A DNA stretch of 57,790 nt from Streptomyces sp. (GCF_019510245.1 NZ_JAEKKT010000160.1:1-57790), one strand, 5' to 3'; positions 1-8,435 are shown, counted from the stretch's first letter. Made by a program: numbers and translations. Notes: a model not told the origin generated them from the sequence alone.

Positions 1-400
1 AGCCCAGCTCGGGCCGGGACTGCTCGCGACCACGGAACATGATCGTGATCTTGACCTTGTCGCCCTGCTTGAGGAACCGGACGACGTGACCCTTCTTGGT
101 GTCATAGTCGTGCGGGTCGATCTTCGGCCGGAGCTTCATTTCCTTGATGACCGTGTGCGCCTGGTTCTTGCGCGCCTCACGGGCCTTCATGGCCGACTCG
201 TACTTGAACTTCCCGTAGTCCATGAGCTTGCACACGGGCGGACGGGCGTTCGCCGCGACCTCGACCAGGTCCAGGTCGTACTCCTGCGCAAGCTCCAGCG
301 CCTTGGCAAGCGGGACAATCCCGACCTGCTCGCCGCTGGGACCGACAAGTCGCACCTCGGGAACGCGAATCCGGTCGTTGATGCGGGGCTCGGTGCTGAT
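1..400 (-). CDS. infC: Translation initiation factor IF-3, N-terminal part (cut by window edge)
   Basis: IF-3 binds the 30S subunit, prevents premature 50S joining and proofreads start-codon selection. The visible 133 codons cover the N-terminal domain, linker and beginning of the C-terminal domain. The family signature around KLMDYGKFKYE is present, followed by KEMKLRPKID and the KVKITIMFRGRE segment; the rest lies outside the window. No ATG lies at the N-terminus. The best start is AUC at 398-400 (protein ISTEPRINDRIRV...), because an AGGAGG sits 4 nt upstream of it. A GTG at 422-424 in frame would add eight residues (VWCYRGGS) but would place that Shine-Dalgarno inside the gene. IF-3 genes elsewhere (E. 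coli AUU) use rare starts for autoregulation. rpmI and rplT are expected downstream, outside the window. Identity is certain; the start codon is inference. Confidence 0.96.
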   Translation of the reverse strand, partial: MSTEPRINDRIRVPEVRLVGPSGEQVGIVPLAKALELAQEYDLDLVEVAANARPPVCKLMDYGKFKYESAMKAREARKNQAHTVIKEMKLRPKIDPHDYDTKKGHVVRFLKQGDKVKITIMFRGREQSRPELG

Positions 401-410
401 GGATCCTCCT
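398..410 (-). promoter_or_regulatory. infC ribosome-binding site with non-canonical AUC start
   Basis: On the minus strand AGGAGG (405-410) is followed after 4 nt by AUC (398-400) and then the conserved IF-3 N-terminus STEPRINDRIR. The only in-frame conventional start is the GTG at 422-424, which lies upstream of this Shine-Dalgarno and has no comparable ribosome-binding site of its own. Confidence 0.65.
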
Positions 411-800
411 CGGTAGCACCACACGACAGCCTGGCGGGCAGCCGCGTAACGTCTGTTTCCGTAAGACCTAACCGCACCGAAGCAGAAAAAATGCCCCGGA
501 CGATCACAGGCGGGGCTCCTCGAACTACCGGAACACCGCCGCGAGGATCGCGGGGCGCAGAATCGGACGGAACGCCGTCGCCGTGAACGGCGAAGCGACC
601 GTCTGACCGGTGACCCGCCGCCCCGGGGGCAGTCAGGTGGGAGTTCGAAGCCTCCACTTGTGGGCCGGGTCGGCTAGCTGTGAGGCATACCCGTCCGGCC
701 GGTCGTCAGACAAGGCTAGCAGCAAAGCCGGGACAGGGCTAATTGAGACGACCTGGGGCTAGGTGAGAGCCTCCGCACCCCTGCGCCTATCGTGTGGGGC
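401..800 (-). promoter_or_regulatory. Divergent intergenic region with long infC leader
   Basis: No gene is seen in these 400 bp. On the minus strand a weak sigma-70-like pair, TTGTCT (713-708) and TATGCC (689-684) with 18-bp spacing, could start an infC transcript with a leader of about 275 nt carrying the attenuator-like hairpin. On the plus strand TATCGT (788-793) lies 7 nt before the ATG at 801, so the divergent gene may be leaderless. These promoter calls are inference from weak matches. Confidence 0.3.
486..516 (-). terminator. Attenuator-like hairpin in the infC leader
   Basis: Reading the minus strand, GCCCCG (516-511), a 12-nt loop and CGGGGC (498-493) are followed by A and six T residues (491-486). 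This has the form of a Rho-independent terminator, yet it lies 86 nt upstream of the infC start in the same orientation. A second GCCCCG at 556-551 could pair with the same CGGGGC arm and compete with the terminator stem. That is consistent with transcription attenuation of the IF-3/L35/L20 operon, as known in other bacteria; the regulator cannot be told from sequence alone. Confidence 0.55.
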
Positions 801-1175
801 ATGAGTGAGACGCCCCTTCCCGGCCCCGGTGACGCCGGGCAGCCCGACTTCGACGAGATGACCCGCGACATCGCCGAGGTCCCCGCGGTCGAGGTGATCG
901 TGACGGTCGCCGTCAACCTGATGAGCGCCGCGGCCGTGAAGCTCGGTCTGACCGAGGAGGGGGACAAGTACAAGGACCTGGACGAGGCCCGCAAGCTGGT
1001 CACCGCCCTCGCCGGGCTGCTCGACGCGTCCGCGACCGAGATCAGCTCGTTCCACGCGGCCCCGCTGCGGGACGGCCTGAAGTCGCTCCAGCTGGCCTTC
1101 CGCGAGGCCTCGATCGTCCCCGACGAGCCCGGCCAGGGCCCCGGCGAGAAGTACACCGGCCCCGTCTACGGCTAG
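801..1175 (+). CDS. DUF1844 family protein
   Basis: A 124-residue acidic soluble protein of the actinobacterial DUF1844 family, with the hallmark central segment in which a Val/Ala-rich helix runs into MSAAAVKLGL, followed by DLDEARKLVTALAGLLD. The function is unknown; the family is nearly always next to infC in Streptomyces, which fits here as the two are divergent. The ATG at 801 is preferred over an in-frame GTG at 792, because the 9 nt between them hold no ribosome-binding site and a possible -10 box (788-793) would give a leaderless message from 801. The C-terminus (residues 105-124) is Pro/Gly-rich and probably disordered. No catalytic motif is apparent. Confidence 0.85.
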   Translation: MSETPLPGPGDAGQPDFDEMTRDIAEVPAVEVIVTVAVNLMSAAAVKLGLTEEGDKYKDLDEARKLVTALAGLLDASATEISSFHAAPLRDGLKSLQLAFREASIVPDEPGQGPGEKYTGPVYG

Positions 1176-1182
1176 CCGCCGC

Positions 1183-1917
1183 TCAGTCTCTTACGTACAA
1201 GGGCTCGCCCGGAGGCGTGGTCCCGGCCGGCAGCAGTGCCAGGTCGAGGCCGCGCACCAGGCGGGCCCGCAGTGTCTCGTCGGCGGCGAGCCGCTCGGCG
1301 ACCGCCCGGGCGGCCTCGGCGGGCGGCGCCGCGGCCGGGTCGAGGACCAGCGCCAGCGTCCCGTCGGCCGCACCGGGCCCGAGGTGGGCGCGGACCACGG
1401 CGGGCTCGGCGGCCACGGCGGCCCGGACGGCCCCGACCACGGCCGGGTCGGCGAGCGGGTCGGCGGTCGTACGCCCCTCGGCGAGGGCGAGCAGCGCGGC
1501 ACCGGTCAGCTCGAACGGCACCGGCCCCGACAGGTCGAGCACCACCGTGTCGGCCTTCTCGTGCGCGGCGGCCTGCAGCGCCTGGTGCAGGGGTACGGCG
1601 ACCGGCCGGGCCGCCGGGTCCCAGCGGGCCAGCGACTCGGTGGAGGTGAAGGCCGGCAGCGCGGTGCGGCGGCCCGCCTTCAGGGTGGGGACGGCCATGT
1701 CGCTGGTCTTCTCGCGGCGCAGCCCGTGCTCGTCCTCCTCGACCTCGCCGAGCACCGCGACCACCGGGACCAGGAGCCGGGCGCCCTTCAGCGCCTCCAG
1801 GACCGGCGCGACGGCGCTTCGGTCCTCGGCCCAGGCGGCCAGCGCGGCGGCCAGCCGTGGGTCGGCGGAGCCGTCGTCGTCGGAGTAGCCGGAGTCGGGA
1901 ATGTTCTTGTTCGCCAC
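1183..1917 (-). CDS. SseB-like N-terminal domain protein
   Basis: A 244-residue soluble protein resembling the SseB family (type III secretion enhancer-like N-terminal domain), which in Streptomyces is a conserved hypothetical downstream of infC. The acidic N-terminus (DDDGSADPRLAAALAAWAED) leads into a strand-rich domain with RLLVPVVAVLGE, LPAFTSTESLARWDPAARPVAVP and a later VVLDLSGPVPFEL, typical of the family. The C-terminal third is Ala-rich and helical. The start is GTG at 1915-1917, preceded by GGTCGGGGACC; longer readings upstream run into sequence without coding character. It converges with the DUF1844 gene, with only 7 bp between the stops. The biochemical role is unknown. Confidence 0.8.
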   Translation of the reverse strand: MANKNIPDSGYSDDDGSADPRLAAALAAWAEDRSAVAPVLEALKGARLLVPVVAVLGEVEEDEHGLRREKTSDMAVPTLKAGRRTALPAFTSTESLARWDPAARPVAVPLHQALQAAAHEKADTVVLDLSGPVPFELTGAALLALAEGRTTADPLADPAVVGAVRAAVAAEPAVVRAHLGPGAADGTLALVLDPAAAPPAEAARAVAERLAADETLRARLVRGLDLALLPAGTTPPGEPLYVRD

Positions 1918-2067
1918 GGTCCCCGACCCTATCGGTGGGATCCTGCTGCGGTTGTGCGGCCCCCGAAACCGCGACGACACGGCTTTCACGGGAATCTCAG
2001 ATTTCCCTGACCTACTTCTAACGTCCGGCAAACGGCTCGCACAGTCCCCGCCCCGAGCATCGCGGGC

Positions 2068-3081
2068 ATGGACTCCCCCAGAGCCACCCCAGGATCCCGC
2101 CGGGCCCGGCGCCGCTCCCGGCCCCGGCGCCGGGCCCTCCTCTACGTCTCGCTCGCCACGGTCGCCGTCGTCGGTGCCACCGCCGCGGGGACCGTGTACG
2201 TGAAGGCGCACGCGCGCGACGACGCCGTATCCTCGGCGGCGTCGCCGGCGCCGTCCTCCTCGGCATCGGCCTCGGCGAGTGGGGAGGCATCGGTGGAACC
2301 CGTGACGGAGCCGGCCGTGGACCGGGACGCGCTGCTGACCTCGGCGCTGGCGAAGGTGACCGTGCCCTCCGCGGCGAAGGTCTCGGCGGCCGTCCTCGAC
2401 CTCGACTCCGGTGACAGCGCGGTCCACGGCGACACGGCCTTCGACACCGCGAGCATCGTCAAGGTCGACATCCTGGCGACGCTGCTGCTCCAGGCGCAGG
2501 ACGCCGGCCGGCATCTGACGGCGACGGAGAAGGCGTACGCCACGAAGATGATCGAGAACAGCGACAACACGTCGGCGTCCCAACTGTGGGGCGTCATCGG
2601 CAAGGCGGCGGGCCTGGACGCCGCGAACAAGCGGTTCGGGCTGACGTCGACCGAGGGGGGCGACGGGGCGCTGTGGGGGCTGACGCAGACCACCGCGGCC
2701 GATCAGGTCACGCTGCTCCAGCAGGTGTTCGGGGACGACTCGATGCTGAGCGAGGCCTCGCGGGCGTATGTCCAGCGGTTGATGAAGACGGTCGAGTCGG
2801 ACCAGCGGTGGGGGGTGTCGGCCGCCGCCGACGGTTCGGAGTGCGCGCTGAAGAACGGGTGGCTGGCGCGGAGCACGACCGGGTTGTGGGACGTCAACAG
2901 CATCGGGCGGGTGACGGTGGGCGGCACGGACTATCTGGTGACCGTGCTGTCGAAGGGGACCGTGAGCCAGGCGAAGGGGATTGCCCTGGTGGAGGCGGCG
3001 GCGAAGGCGGCGGTGGGTTCCTTCACGGAGGCTGACGCTTCTTCCGGGTCCGCGTCGGCTTCGGCTTCGGCTTCGCAGTAA
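2068..3081 (+). CDS. Membrane-anchored class A beta-lactamase-fold serine hydrolase
   Basis: A 337-residue protein with a very basic N-terminus (residues 2-22), one membrane segment (about 23-46), a Ser/Ala-rich linker (54-75) and an extracytoplasmic penicillin-recognizing domain. The domain shows the SxxK motif S129-I-V-K132, SDN at 165-167 and K262-N-G264 in place of the usual KTG, so all three active-site elements of the beta-lactamase/D,D-peptidase superfamily are present. The tail is low-complexity Ser/Ala. A role in cell-wall metabolism or beta-lactam hydrolysis is possible; the KNG variant and missing typical omega-loop context leave the substrate open. The ATG at 2068 gives a twin-arginine-free signal-anchor. 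It stands alone between a divergent SseB gene and a convergent protease gene. Confidence 0.82.
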   Translation: MDSPRATPGSRRARRRSRPRRRALLYVSLATVAVVGATAAGTVYVKAHARDDAVSSAASPAPSSSASASASGEASVEPVTEPAVDRDALLTSALAKVTVPSAAKVSAAVLDLDSGDSAVHGDTAFDTASIVKVDILATLLLQAQDAGRHLTATEKAYATKMIENSDNTSASQLWGVIGKAAGLDAANKRFGLTSTEGGDGALWGLTQTTAADQVTLLQQVFGDDSMLSEASRAYVQRLMKTVESDQRWGVSAAADGSECALKNGWLARSTTGLWDVNSIGRVTVGGTDYLVTVLSKGTVSQAKGIALVEAAAKAAVGSFTEADASSGSASASASASQ

Positions 3082-3128
3082 GGGGAGGGGTCGGGGGTTC
3101 GCGGGCGAGTGCAGGCCCGGTGGGACCG

Positions 3129-3196
3129 GTCGCGCAGTTCCTCCCCCAGCCTTCGGCCGGGGGTACCCCCAGCACCCCCTGCGGGGCGTTTCGAGG
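3129..3196 (+). repeat. Dispersed intergenic element, copy A
   Basis: This copy contains GGTCGCGCAGTTCC followed by a CCCCCAGCCTTCGGC... palindromic run ending in a GGGGGTACCCCC core. The GCGCAGTTCC block recurs at 17640, 25555 and (inverted) 38965 in this window, always between genes. Here it separates two convergent genes, where its inverted repeats could also terminate transcription. Confidence 0.7.
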
Positions 3197-3205
3197 ATGG
3201 GCGAG

Positions 3206-4369
3206 TCAGACAGCCCTGCGGCGGCCTCTCCAGAGCACCACCGCCGCCACCAGCAGGACGCCGCCCGAGCCGCCGGCCAGCGGGGCCGCCCAGTCCGTCG
3301 CGCTGGTCGTCTTCTCCTCCGCGTCCGGGCCGGGGCCGAAGTACTTCTTGCGGTAGGAAGCCGACGTCAGGTTCTGCGTCTTCAGCCTGGCCGCGGCCTT
3401 GATGGCGGCCGCCGGATCGATCATGCCGAAGCCGCGGGAGTCGTCGCGGCCGCCGGCCGGGGCGTCGCGGGCGGTGTCCTCCAGCAGTTTCTTGATCTGG
3501 GCGGGGGTGAGCCCGGGGTGGGCGGCCTTCACCAGGGCCACGGCACCGGAGACGAAGGCGGAGGCGGCGCTCGTCCCCCAGCCCTCGTAGTACTTGTGGT
3601 CCGGGTCGGCGATGACGATGTCGACGCCGGGCGCGCTGATCGTGGCGTACCAGCGGCGGGTGGAGAAGCCGGCGCGGGTGCCGAACTTGTCCACCGCGGT
3701 GGCGGCGATGACGCCCGGGTAGGCGGCCGGATAGGAGATGTGGTCGCCCTTGTCGCCGCCGTTGCCGGCCGAGGCGACGACCGCGACGTCCTTCTTCAGG
3801 GCGTACTGGATGGCCTCGTCCTCGCTGGGCTCGGGGTGCGCGGAGTCGGAGTCGTCGCCGAGGGAGAGGTTGATGACGTCGGCGCCGTGGTCGGCGGCCC
3901 AGCGGATGCCCTCGGCGAGGGCGTCGCCCCGGGTGGAGCGGGCCTTGGCGCGGGCGCTGTCCCCGTCTTCGAGGATGACCCGGACGGGGAGGATCCTGGC
4001 CTCGGGCGCGACCCCCATCACGCCGTCGCCGTTGCCGACGCCGTGGCCGTGACCGGCGATGATGCCGGCCATGGCGGTGCCGTGCCGGGCCCAGTCGCGG
4101 TCACCCGGCCCGGCGCCGAAGCCGATCATGTCCTTGGCGGCCAGGACGTTGCCGACGAGGTCCGGGTGGTCGGCCTCGACACCGGTGTCCAGGACGGCGA
4201 CGGTGATGCCCCTGCCCTTGGTGGTCCGCCACGCCTCGTCGAGGTGCAGCGCGGACAGGCCCCACTGCTGGGCGCGGATGCTGTCCGCGTACGCGGTCGT
4301 GCTCGGCAGCAGGGCGAGCGAGCCGGCCAGCAGCAGGCTCACGGCGGCCCCGGTCGCACGGCGCTTCAT
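3206..4369 (-). CDS. Mycosin-like subtilase (S8 serine protease), membrane anchored
   Basis: A 387-residue secreted subtilisin-type protease. An N-terminal signal peptide (residues 1-28, MKRRATGAA...AYA) is followed by the S8 domain with catalytic D61 (VAVLDTG), H96 (RHGTAMAGI), oxyanion N203 and S267 (GTSAASA). A single C-terminal membrane segment (about 365-381) ends in WRGRRRAV. This architecture is that of the mycosins (MycP) of type VII secretion. However, no EccB/C/D/E or ESX substrates are seen in the window, so its role may lie in processing envelope proteins. Its ATG overlaps the stop of the upstream proline-rich membrane gene (ATGA at 4366-4369), implying translational coupling and a joint function. 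Confidence 0.88.
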   Translation of the reverse strand: MKRRATGAAVSLLLAGSLALLPSTTAYADSIRAQQWGLSALHLDEAWRTTKGRGITVAVLDTGVEADHPDLVGNVLAAKDMIGFGAGPGDRDWARHGTAMAGIIAGHGHGVGNGDGVMGVAPEARILPVRVILEDGDSARAKARSTRGDALAEGIRWAADHGADVINLSLGDDSDSAHPEPSEDEAIQYALKKDVAVVASAGNGGDKGDHISYPAAYPGVIAATAVDKFGTRAGFSTRRWYATISAPGVDIVIADPDHKYYEGWGTSAASAFVSGAVALVKAAHPGLTPAQIKKLLEDTARDAPAGGRDDSRGFGMIDPAAAIKAAARLKTQNLTSASYRKKYFGPGPDAEEKTTSATDWAAPLAGGSGGVLLVAAVVLWRGRRRAV

Positions 4370-6969
4370 GAGGGCGTCTCCGTTGCCGGTCCTGAGATGT
4401 TCTGGCGCAGTCGTCGTTCGATGCGGTCGGCCAGGCCCTGCGCCTCGTTGCCGAGGCCGGCCTGGGCCGCGGCCGTGGTGGCGCCGGACGCCTCGGCGTC
4501 GGCGGCGGACTGCGGGGTGTCGACGGTACGGCCGTCGGCCCAGCCGGAGACGGCGTAGGCGACGACCGGGGCGTCGGTGAGCACGGAGATCGTCCAGGAG
4601 GCGCGCTGGTGCGGGCCGAACCGTTCGGCGGCGGTGTCCTTCGCGGCGTACGGGAGGGGCAGCAGGTCGGTACGGCGGTCCAGGCGCTCGCTCGTGAACC
4701 GCTTGGCGAGGGCGGTCATACCGGCCGGGTCGGCCTTCGTGAACAGCAGGCCCACGGTCGTCACGTAGCTCTGGGTGGCGTCGGTGTAGGTGGCGCGGAT
4801 CAGGCGCCGGCAGCCGACGGGCGCGAGGGCCTTGCGCAGCAGCGGGTCGAAGGCGTCGGTGCAGCCGGTGGCCGGGGCGACCGCGATCCGGGTCCAGGTG
4901 CGGTCGGCTCCGCCGGGGCCGGCGCCGGTGCCCTGCACGGTGCGCGGGAACAGCTCGTCGACGGGCACGTTGTGCCAGAGGCCGGAGGCGGAGCTGAAGG
5001 TGGTCGCCGCGCCCGCGTCGCCGCCGTCGTCGACGATCCAGCCGCCGGTCACAGCGCCGCCGATGAGGCCGAGGCCGAGGACCATGCAGGCGGCGGCAGC
5101 GGCGGTACGAGGCGCCACGCGACCGGCCAACGACAGCCCCCGCCCCCGCTCGTCGTACCCCTCGGGCTCACCGAAGGTCACAACGGGCCGCTCGCGGCCG
5201 GGAGTTCCCGCGGAGGTCCAGGACATCGAGGGGTCCGGGGCGAGGCCGAAGGGGTGCGGCGGCAGGGCGGTGTCGCGGTAGGAAGGCGGAACGGGAGTGG
5301 AGGCGACGGGCGGCACGGTGGCGGAGCCCGGACGGGCCGGGGCCGGAGCGGCCGAGGGCCGCGGCGGCGCTCCCGCCGCCGACCGTGCGGGCCCGTCGAC
5401 GGCCGGGAACGCCGTACCGGTGGCCTGCGCGGCGTCGGGACGCGTCCGGGCACCGCTCTCCTGGAGCCCCGCCGGACGCTGCGAACCGGAGGCCACCGGG
5501 CCACCCGGCCGAGGCGGCGCCTCACCCCCCGGTGCACCGGCCGCCGGAGGTCCCGCCGGACGCGGCGGAGCACCGGGCACCGGAGCGCTCCCCGGACGCG
5601 AAGGGCCATCGGAGACGGCAGACCCCACGGGACGCGGAAAAACGCTCGCCGAACGCGACGAACCGTCGGACACGGCAGACCCCGCAGGACGCGAAGGAAC
5701 GCTCGCCGAACGCGACGAACCGTCGGAGACAGCAGACCCCGCAGGACGCGAGGGAACACCGGTCGACGCTCGCCCCGCCGGAGGCGGTGCGGTGCCCGTC
5801 TGCGGAGGATCCGCGGGACGCGCGGGGGTGCCGGCCGGCGGAGGGGCGGTCGGACGCGGTGGGGTACCTGCCGTCGGGGCGGCCGGCGGGCGCGGTGGCG
5901 CGCCGGCGGACGGAGGCTGGGTCGGCCGGGGTGGCGGTGGGGGCGCCTTCGGGGGCGCCGTGGGGCGTGGCGGGGCGGTCGGGACGGGGAACGTCCGCAT
6001 GTGCGGGCTCCACGCGCTGCCCGAGTCCTGCGCGCCGACGGCGCTGGTCGGGTAGTCGCCGCGCGGCGGTTCGGGCCGTCTCGGCTCGGCCCCGCCGGAC
6101 GTACCCCCGGTGGGCTCGCCGGAGGGTGCGGACGGCGTGCCCGTACCCGGACGCGCAGCCGACGGCCCAGCGGCGCCGCGCCGCTCGTCCGACGACGGCT
6201 CCGGTTCCGTCGCCGCGCGAAGGGGGCGCGGCGGGGCGGTCGGTTGCGACCCGGAATCCGCGCGCCGCGGCGACGGGCCCGAACCGTACGACAGCCGGAA
6301 CGGCGCGGTCCGCCCGGTCTCCCGCCCGGAGGACGCGGGCGGCACAGCGTGGCCGGGCTCCCGGTCCGAGGACGCCGACGGCCCCCGTAGCTCGGTCTCC
6401 CCACCGAAGAGCGCCGACGGCGTCCGCGGCACCGCCCGGCCCCCGGGCTCCCGGCCAGCAGGCGCCGGAGGTGTGTCCGGGAAGCGGGCCGAGGCCGGTG
6501 GTGGCGGCGGGGATGCGGTGGAGGCGTCCTGGGGCGGCTGGCCCTGTGGCGGCCGGAGGCCGGGGTGGCGGGGCCGGACGATGCGTTCGGCGGACGTCGA
6601 ACGGCCGACAGCCCGGTCCCCCGCACCCTGCTCGACCTGCCCCACCGCACCGCCCCGACTCGTCCGGCCATCACGACTCTGCTGCCCGCCGGGCCGTTCC
6701 GGCAGCTGGTCCTGCCCGGTGGCCCCGCCCCCGCCCGTGGATACGTCCGGCCGCTGCGACCGGTTCATCCGGGACGGCCGGTCGAAGAACCCGGGCCGGT
6801 CCGCCCGGCGGGACGCGCCCGCCGGGTCCGGGACATCGCCGCGGCCGGAACCACCGTCGCCCGGCCAGGTCCCGTCGGGCGCTGTCGCGGGCTTCCCGGG
6901 CGGCTCCGCCGGGGTGTGGTCGGGTGAGGGGCGTCGTGGGATCGGGGCGTGCCGCGCTTCGCCGCTCAT
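4366..6969 (-). CDS. Large proline-rich single-pass membrane protein
   Basis: An 867-residue protein. Residues 1 to about 600 are disordered and extremely rich in Pro, Ala, Gly, Arg and Ser, with stretches such as PPRPTAPPKAPPPPPRPTQP and a threefold repeat of GSAVSDGSSRSAS. One membrane helix (AAAACMVLGLGLIGGAVTGGWI, about 640-660) leads to a folded C-terminal domain of roughly 200 residues with two cysteines (ATGCTDAF, PVGCRR) that may form a disulfide outside the cell. The C-terminal part resembles hypothetical proteins next to mycosin genes; I cannot assign a function. The ATG at 6967-6969 is chosen over a TTG 10 codons upstream because GGGGGG lies just before it. It is coupled to the protease gene through a 4-bp overlap. 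The cytoplasmic Pro-rich domain may be a scaffold. Confidence 0.78.
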   Translation of the reverse strand: MSGEARHAPIPRRPSPDHTPAEPPGKPATAPDGTWPGDGGSGRGDVPDPAGASRRADRPGFFDRPSRMNRSQRPDVSTGGGGATGQDQLPERPGGQQSRDGRTSRGGAVGQVEQGAGDRAVGRSTSAERIVRPRHPGLRPPQGQPPQDASTASPPPPPASARFPDTPPAPAGREPGGRAVPRTPSALFGGETELRGPSASSDREPGHAVPPASSGRETGRTAPFRLSYGSGPSPRRADSGSQPTAPPRPLRAATEPEPSSDERRGAAGPSAARPGTGTPSAPSGEPTGGTSGGAEPRRPEPPRGDYPTSAVGAQDSGSAWSPHMRTFPVPTAPPRPTAPPKAPPPPPRPTQPPSAGAPPRPPAAPTAGTPPRPTAPPPAGTPARPADPPQTGTAPPPAGRASTGVPSRPAGSAVSDGSSRSASVPSRPAGSAVSDGSSRSASVFPRPVGSAVSDGPSRPGSAPVPGAPPRPAGPPAAGAPGGEAPPRPGGPVASGSQRPAGLQESGARTRPDAAQATGTAFPAVDGPARSAAGAPPRPSAAPAPARPGSATVPPVASTPVPPSYRDTALPPHPFGLAPDPSMSWTSAGTPGRERPVVTFGEPEGYDERGRGLSLAGRVAPRTAAAAACMVLGLGLIGGAVTGGWIVDDGGDAGAATTFSSASGLWHNVPVDELFPRTVQGTGAGPGGADRTWTRIAVAPATGCTDAFDPLLRKALAPVGCRRLIRATYTDATQSYVTTVGLLFTKADPAGMTALAKRFTSERLDRRTDLLPLPYAAKDTAAERFGPHQRASWTISVLTDAPVVAYAVSGWADGRTVDTPQSAADAEASGATTAAAQAGLGNEAQGLADRIERRLRQNISGPATETPS
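5588..5758 (-). repeat. 57-bp tandem repeat (about 3 copies) inside the proline-rich gene
   Basis: The anchor GACGGCAGACCC (or one mismatch) occurs at 5614, 5671 and 5728, exactly 57 bp apart. Units 2 and 3 are nearly identical over their full length. Each unit encodes 19 residues of the form GSAVSDGSSRSASVxxRP. The frame is preserved, so copy number could vary between strains without breaking the gene. Confidence 0.85.
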
Positions 6970-7232
6970 GCGCCCCCCGTTTCCTCGTGCCCGGGCCAAC
7001 TCCTCGTACGGGCCGTCGTGCTACCCGGCGCGAAGGCGTCCGCCTCCGGGCAGGCATACCCGTACGCGCGGATCCGCATCCCGGCGCGGGTCAGGCGGCC
7101 GGGACGTTCCGCCGTACGTGCGCGTCACTCTACGGGTTGTGCGAGCGCGAACGGCAACCAGTCCGCGGGCCCGCGGCATCTGCCCGGATCGTCCCCCTAC
7201 CCTGCGGTAATCCTGTCTGGCAGGCTTCGTTC

Positions 7233-8435
7233 ATGACTGCGCGCGCCGCCGACCGGGCCCGTTACGACCGGGCCACCGCCCATCTGGACGCCCCTCTCGC
7301 GATCGTTGATCTGGAGGCCTTCGACGCCAACGCGGACGACCTCGTGCGCCGGGCCGGCGGCAAGCCGATCCGGGTCGCGAGCAAGTCCGTGCGCTGCCGC
7401 CACCTGCTGGAACGGGTGCTCGCGAAGGACGGTTTCGCGGGGATCATGTCGTTCACGCTCGCGGAGTCGCTGTGGCTGGCACGGTCGGGGTTCGACGACG
7501 TCCTGCTGGCGTATCCGTCCGCCGACCGGAACGCGTACGCCGAGCTGGCCGCCGATCCGAAGCTGGCCGCCGCCGTGACCGTGATGATCGACGACCCGGC
7601 GCACCTCGACCTGATCGACGGAGCCCGGGACGGCGGTGGCGAAGTGATCCGGGTCTGCCTGGAGTTGGACACCTCGCTGAAGCTGTTCGGGGGCCGGGTG
7701 CGGGTCGGGGCCCGGCGTTCGCCGCTGTACTCCCCCGCCCAGCTCGCCGACCTGGCGCGCACCGTGGTCCGGCGGCCGGGCTTCAAACTGGTCGGGATCA
7801 TGGGGTACGAGGGGCACATCGCCGGGGTCGGGGACGATGTCGCCGGCCGGCCGCTGCGCTCCCGCGCGGTGCGGCTGATGCAGGCCACCGCCCGCCGTGA
7901 GCTGGCCGAGCGGCGCGGCGCGGTGGTGCGGGCGGTCCGGGCCGTGGCACCGGACCTGGAGTTCGTCAACGGCGGCGGCACCGGCAGCGTGCAGACCACG
8001 GCGGCGGAGGACGCGGTCACCGAGATAGCGGCCGGGTCGGGCCTGTACGTGCCGCGTCTCTTCGACAACTACACGTCGTTCACCGGCCGTCCGGCCGCGC
8101 TCTTCGCCATGCCGGTGGTACGGCGTCCGGGTGTGGGGGTCGTGACCGTCCTCGGCGGCGGCTACCCGGCCTCGGGCGCCGCGGGCCCGGACCGGCTCCC
8201 GGTGCCGTACCTCCCGGAGGGGCTGTCGTACGACGCCCAGGAGGGCCCCGGCGAGGTGCAGACCCCGCTGCTCGGCTCGGCGGCGGACGATCTGCTGATC
8301 GGCGACAAGGTGTGGTTCCGGCACGCCAAGGCGGGTGAACTGTGCGAACGGTTCGCCGAGTTGCAGCTGGTCGAGGGCGACCGTGTGACGGCGACGGTAC
8401 CGACGTACCGGGGCGAAGGTCACACCTTCCTCTAA
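7233..8435 (+). CDS. Amino acid deaminase/aldolase, fold-type III PLP enzyme
   Basis: A 400-residue alanine racemase N-terminal-fold (PLP type III) protein. Residues 21-30 (PLAIVDLEAF) and RVASK51SVRC carry the presumed Schiff-base lysine. EFVNGGGTGS is the phosphate-binding glycine loop, and the C-terminal beta domain includes LGGGYPASGAAGPDRLPVPY and VWFRHAKAGELCERF. Relatives are annotated amino acid deaminase/aldolase or D-threonine aldolase-like, acting on D-hydroxy amino acids; the substrate here is unknown. The start is the ATG at 7233 with a short leader after TAATCCTGTCTGGCAGGC. Its stop overlaps that of the convergent DUF2510 gene (8432-8435). Confidence 0.86.
   Translation: MTARAADRARYDRATAHLDAPLAIVDLEAFDANADDLVRRAGGKPIRVASKSVRCRHLLERVLAKDGFAGIMSFTLAESLWLARSGFDDVLLAYPSADRNAYAELAADPKLAAAVTVMIDDPAHLDLIDGARDGGGEVIRVCLELDTSLKLFGGRVRVGARRSPLYSPAQLADLARTVVRRPGFKLVGIMGYEGHIAGVGDDVAGRPLRSRAVRLMQATARRELAERRGAVVRAVRAVAPDLEFVNGGGTGSVQTTAAEDAVTEIAAGSGLYVPRLFDNYTSFTGRPAALFAMPVVRRPGVGVVTVLGGGYPASGAAGPDRLPVPYLPEGLSYDAQEGPGEVQTPLLGSAADDLLIGDKVWFRHAKAGELCERFAELQLVEGDRVTATVPTYRGEGHTFL

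Noticed and set aside
1918..2583. Extension of the SseB-like gene upstream into an antisense reading of the beta-lactamase-fold gene.
   Set aside because: The extension is Arg/Gly-rich low-complexity sequence opposite a gene with clear SxxK, SDN and KxG motifs; the GTG at 1915-1917 gives a natural start.
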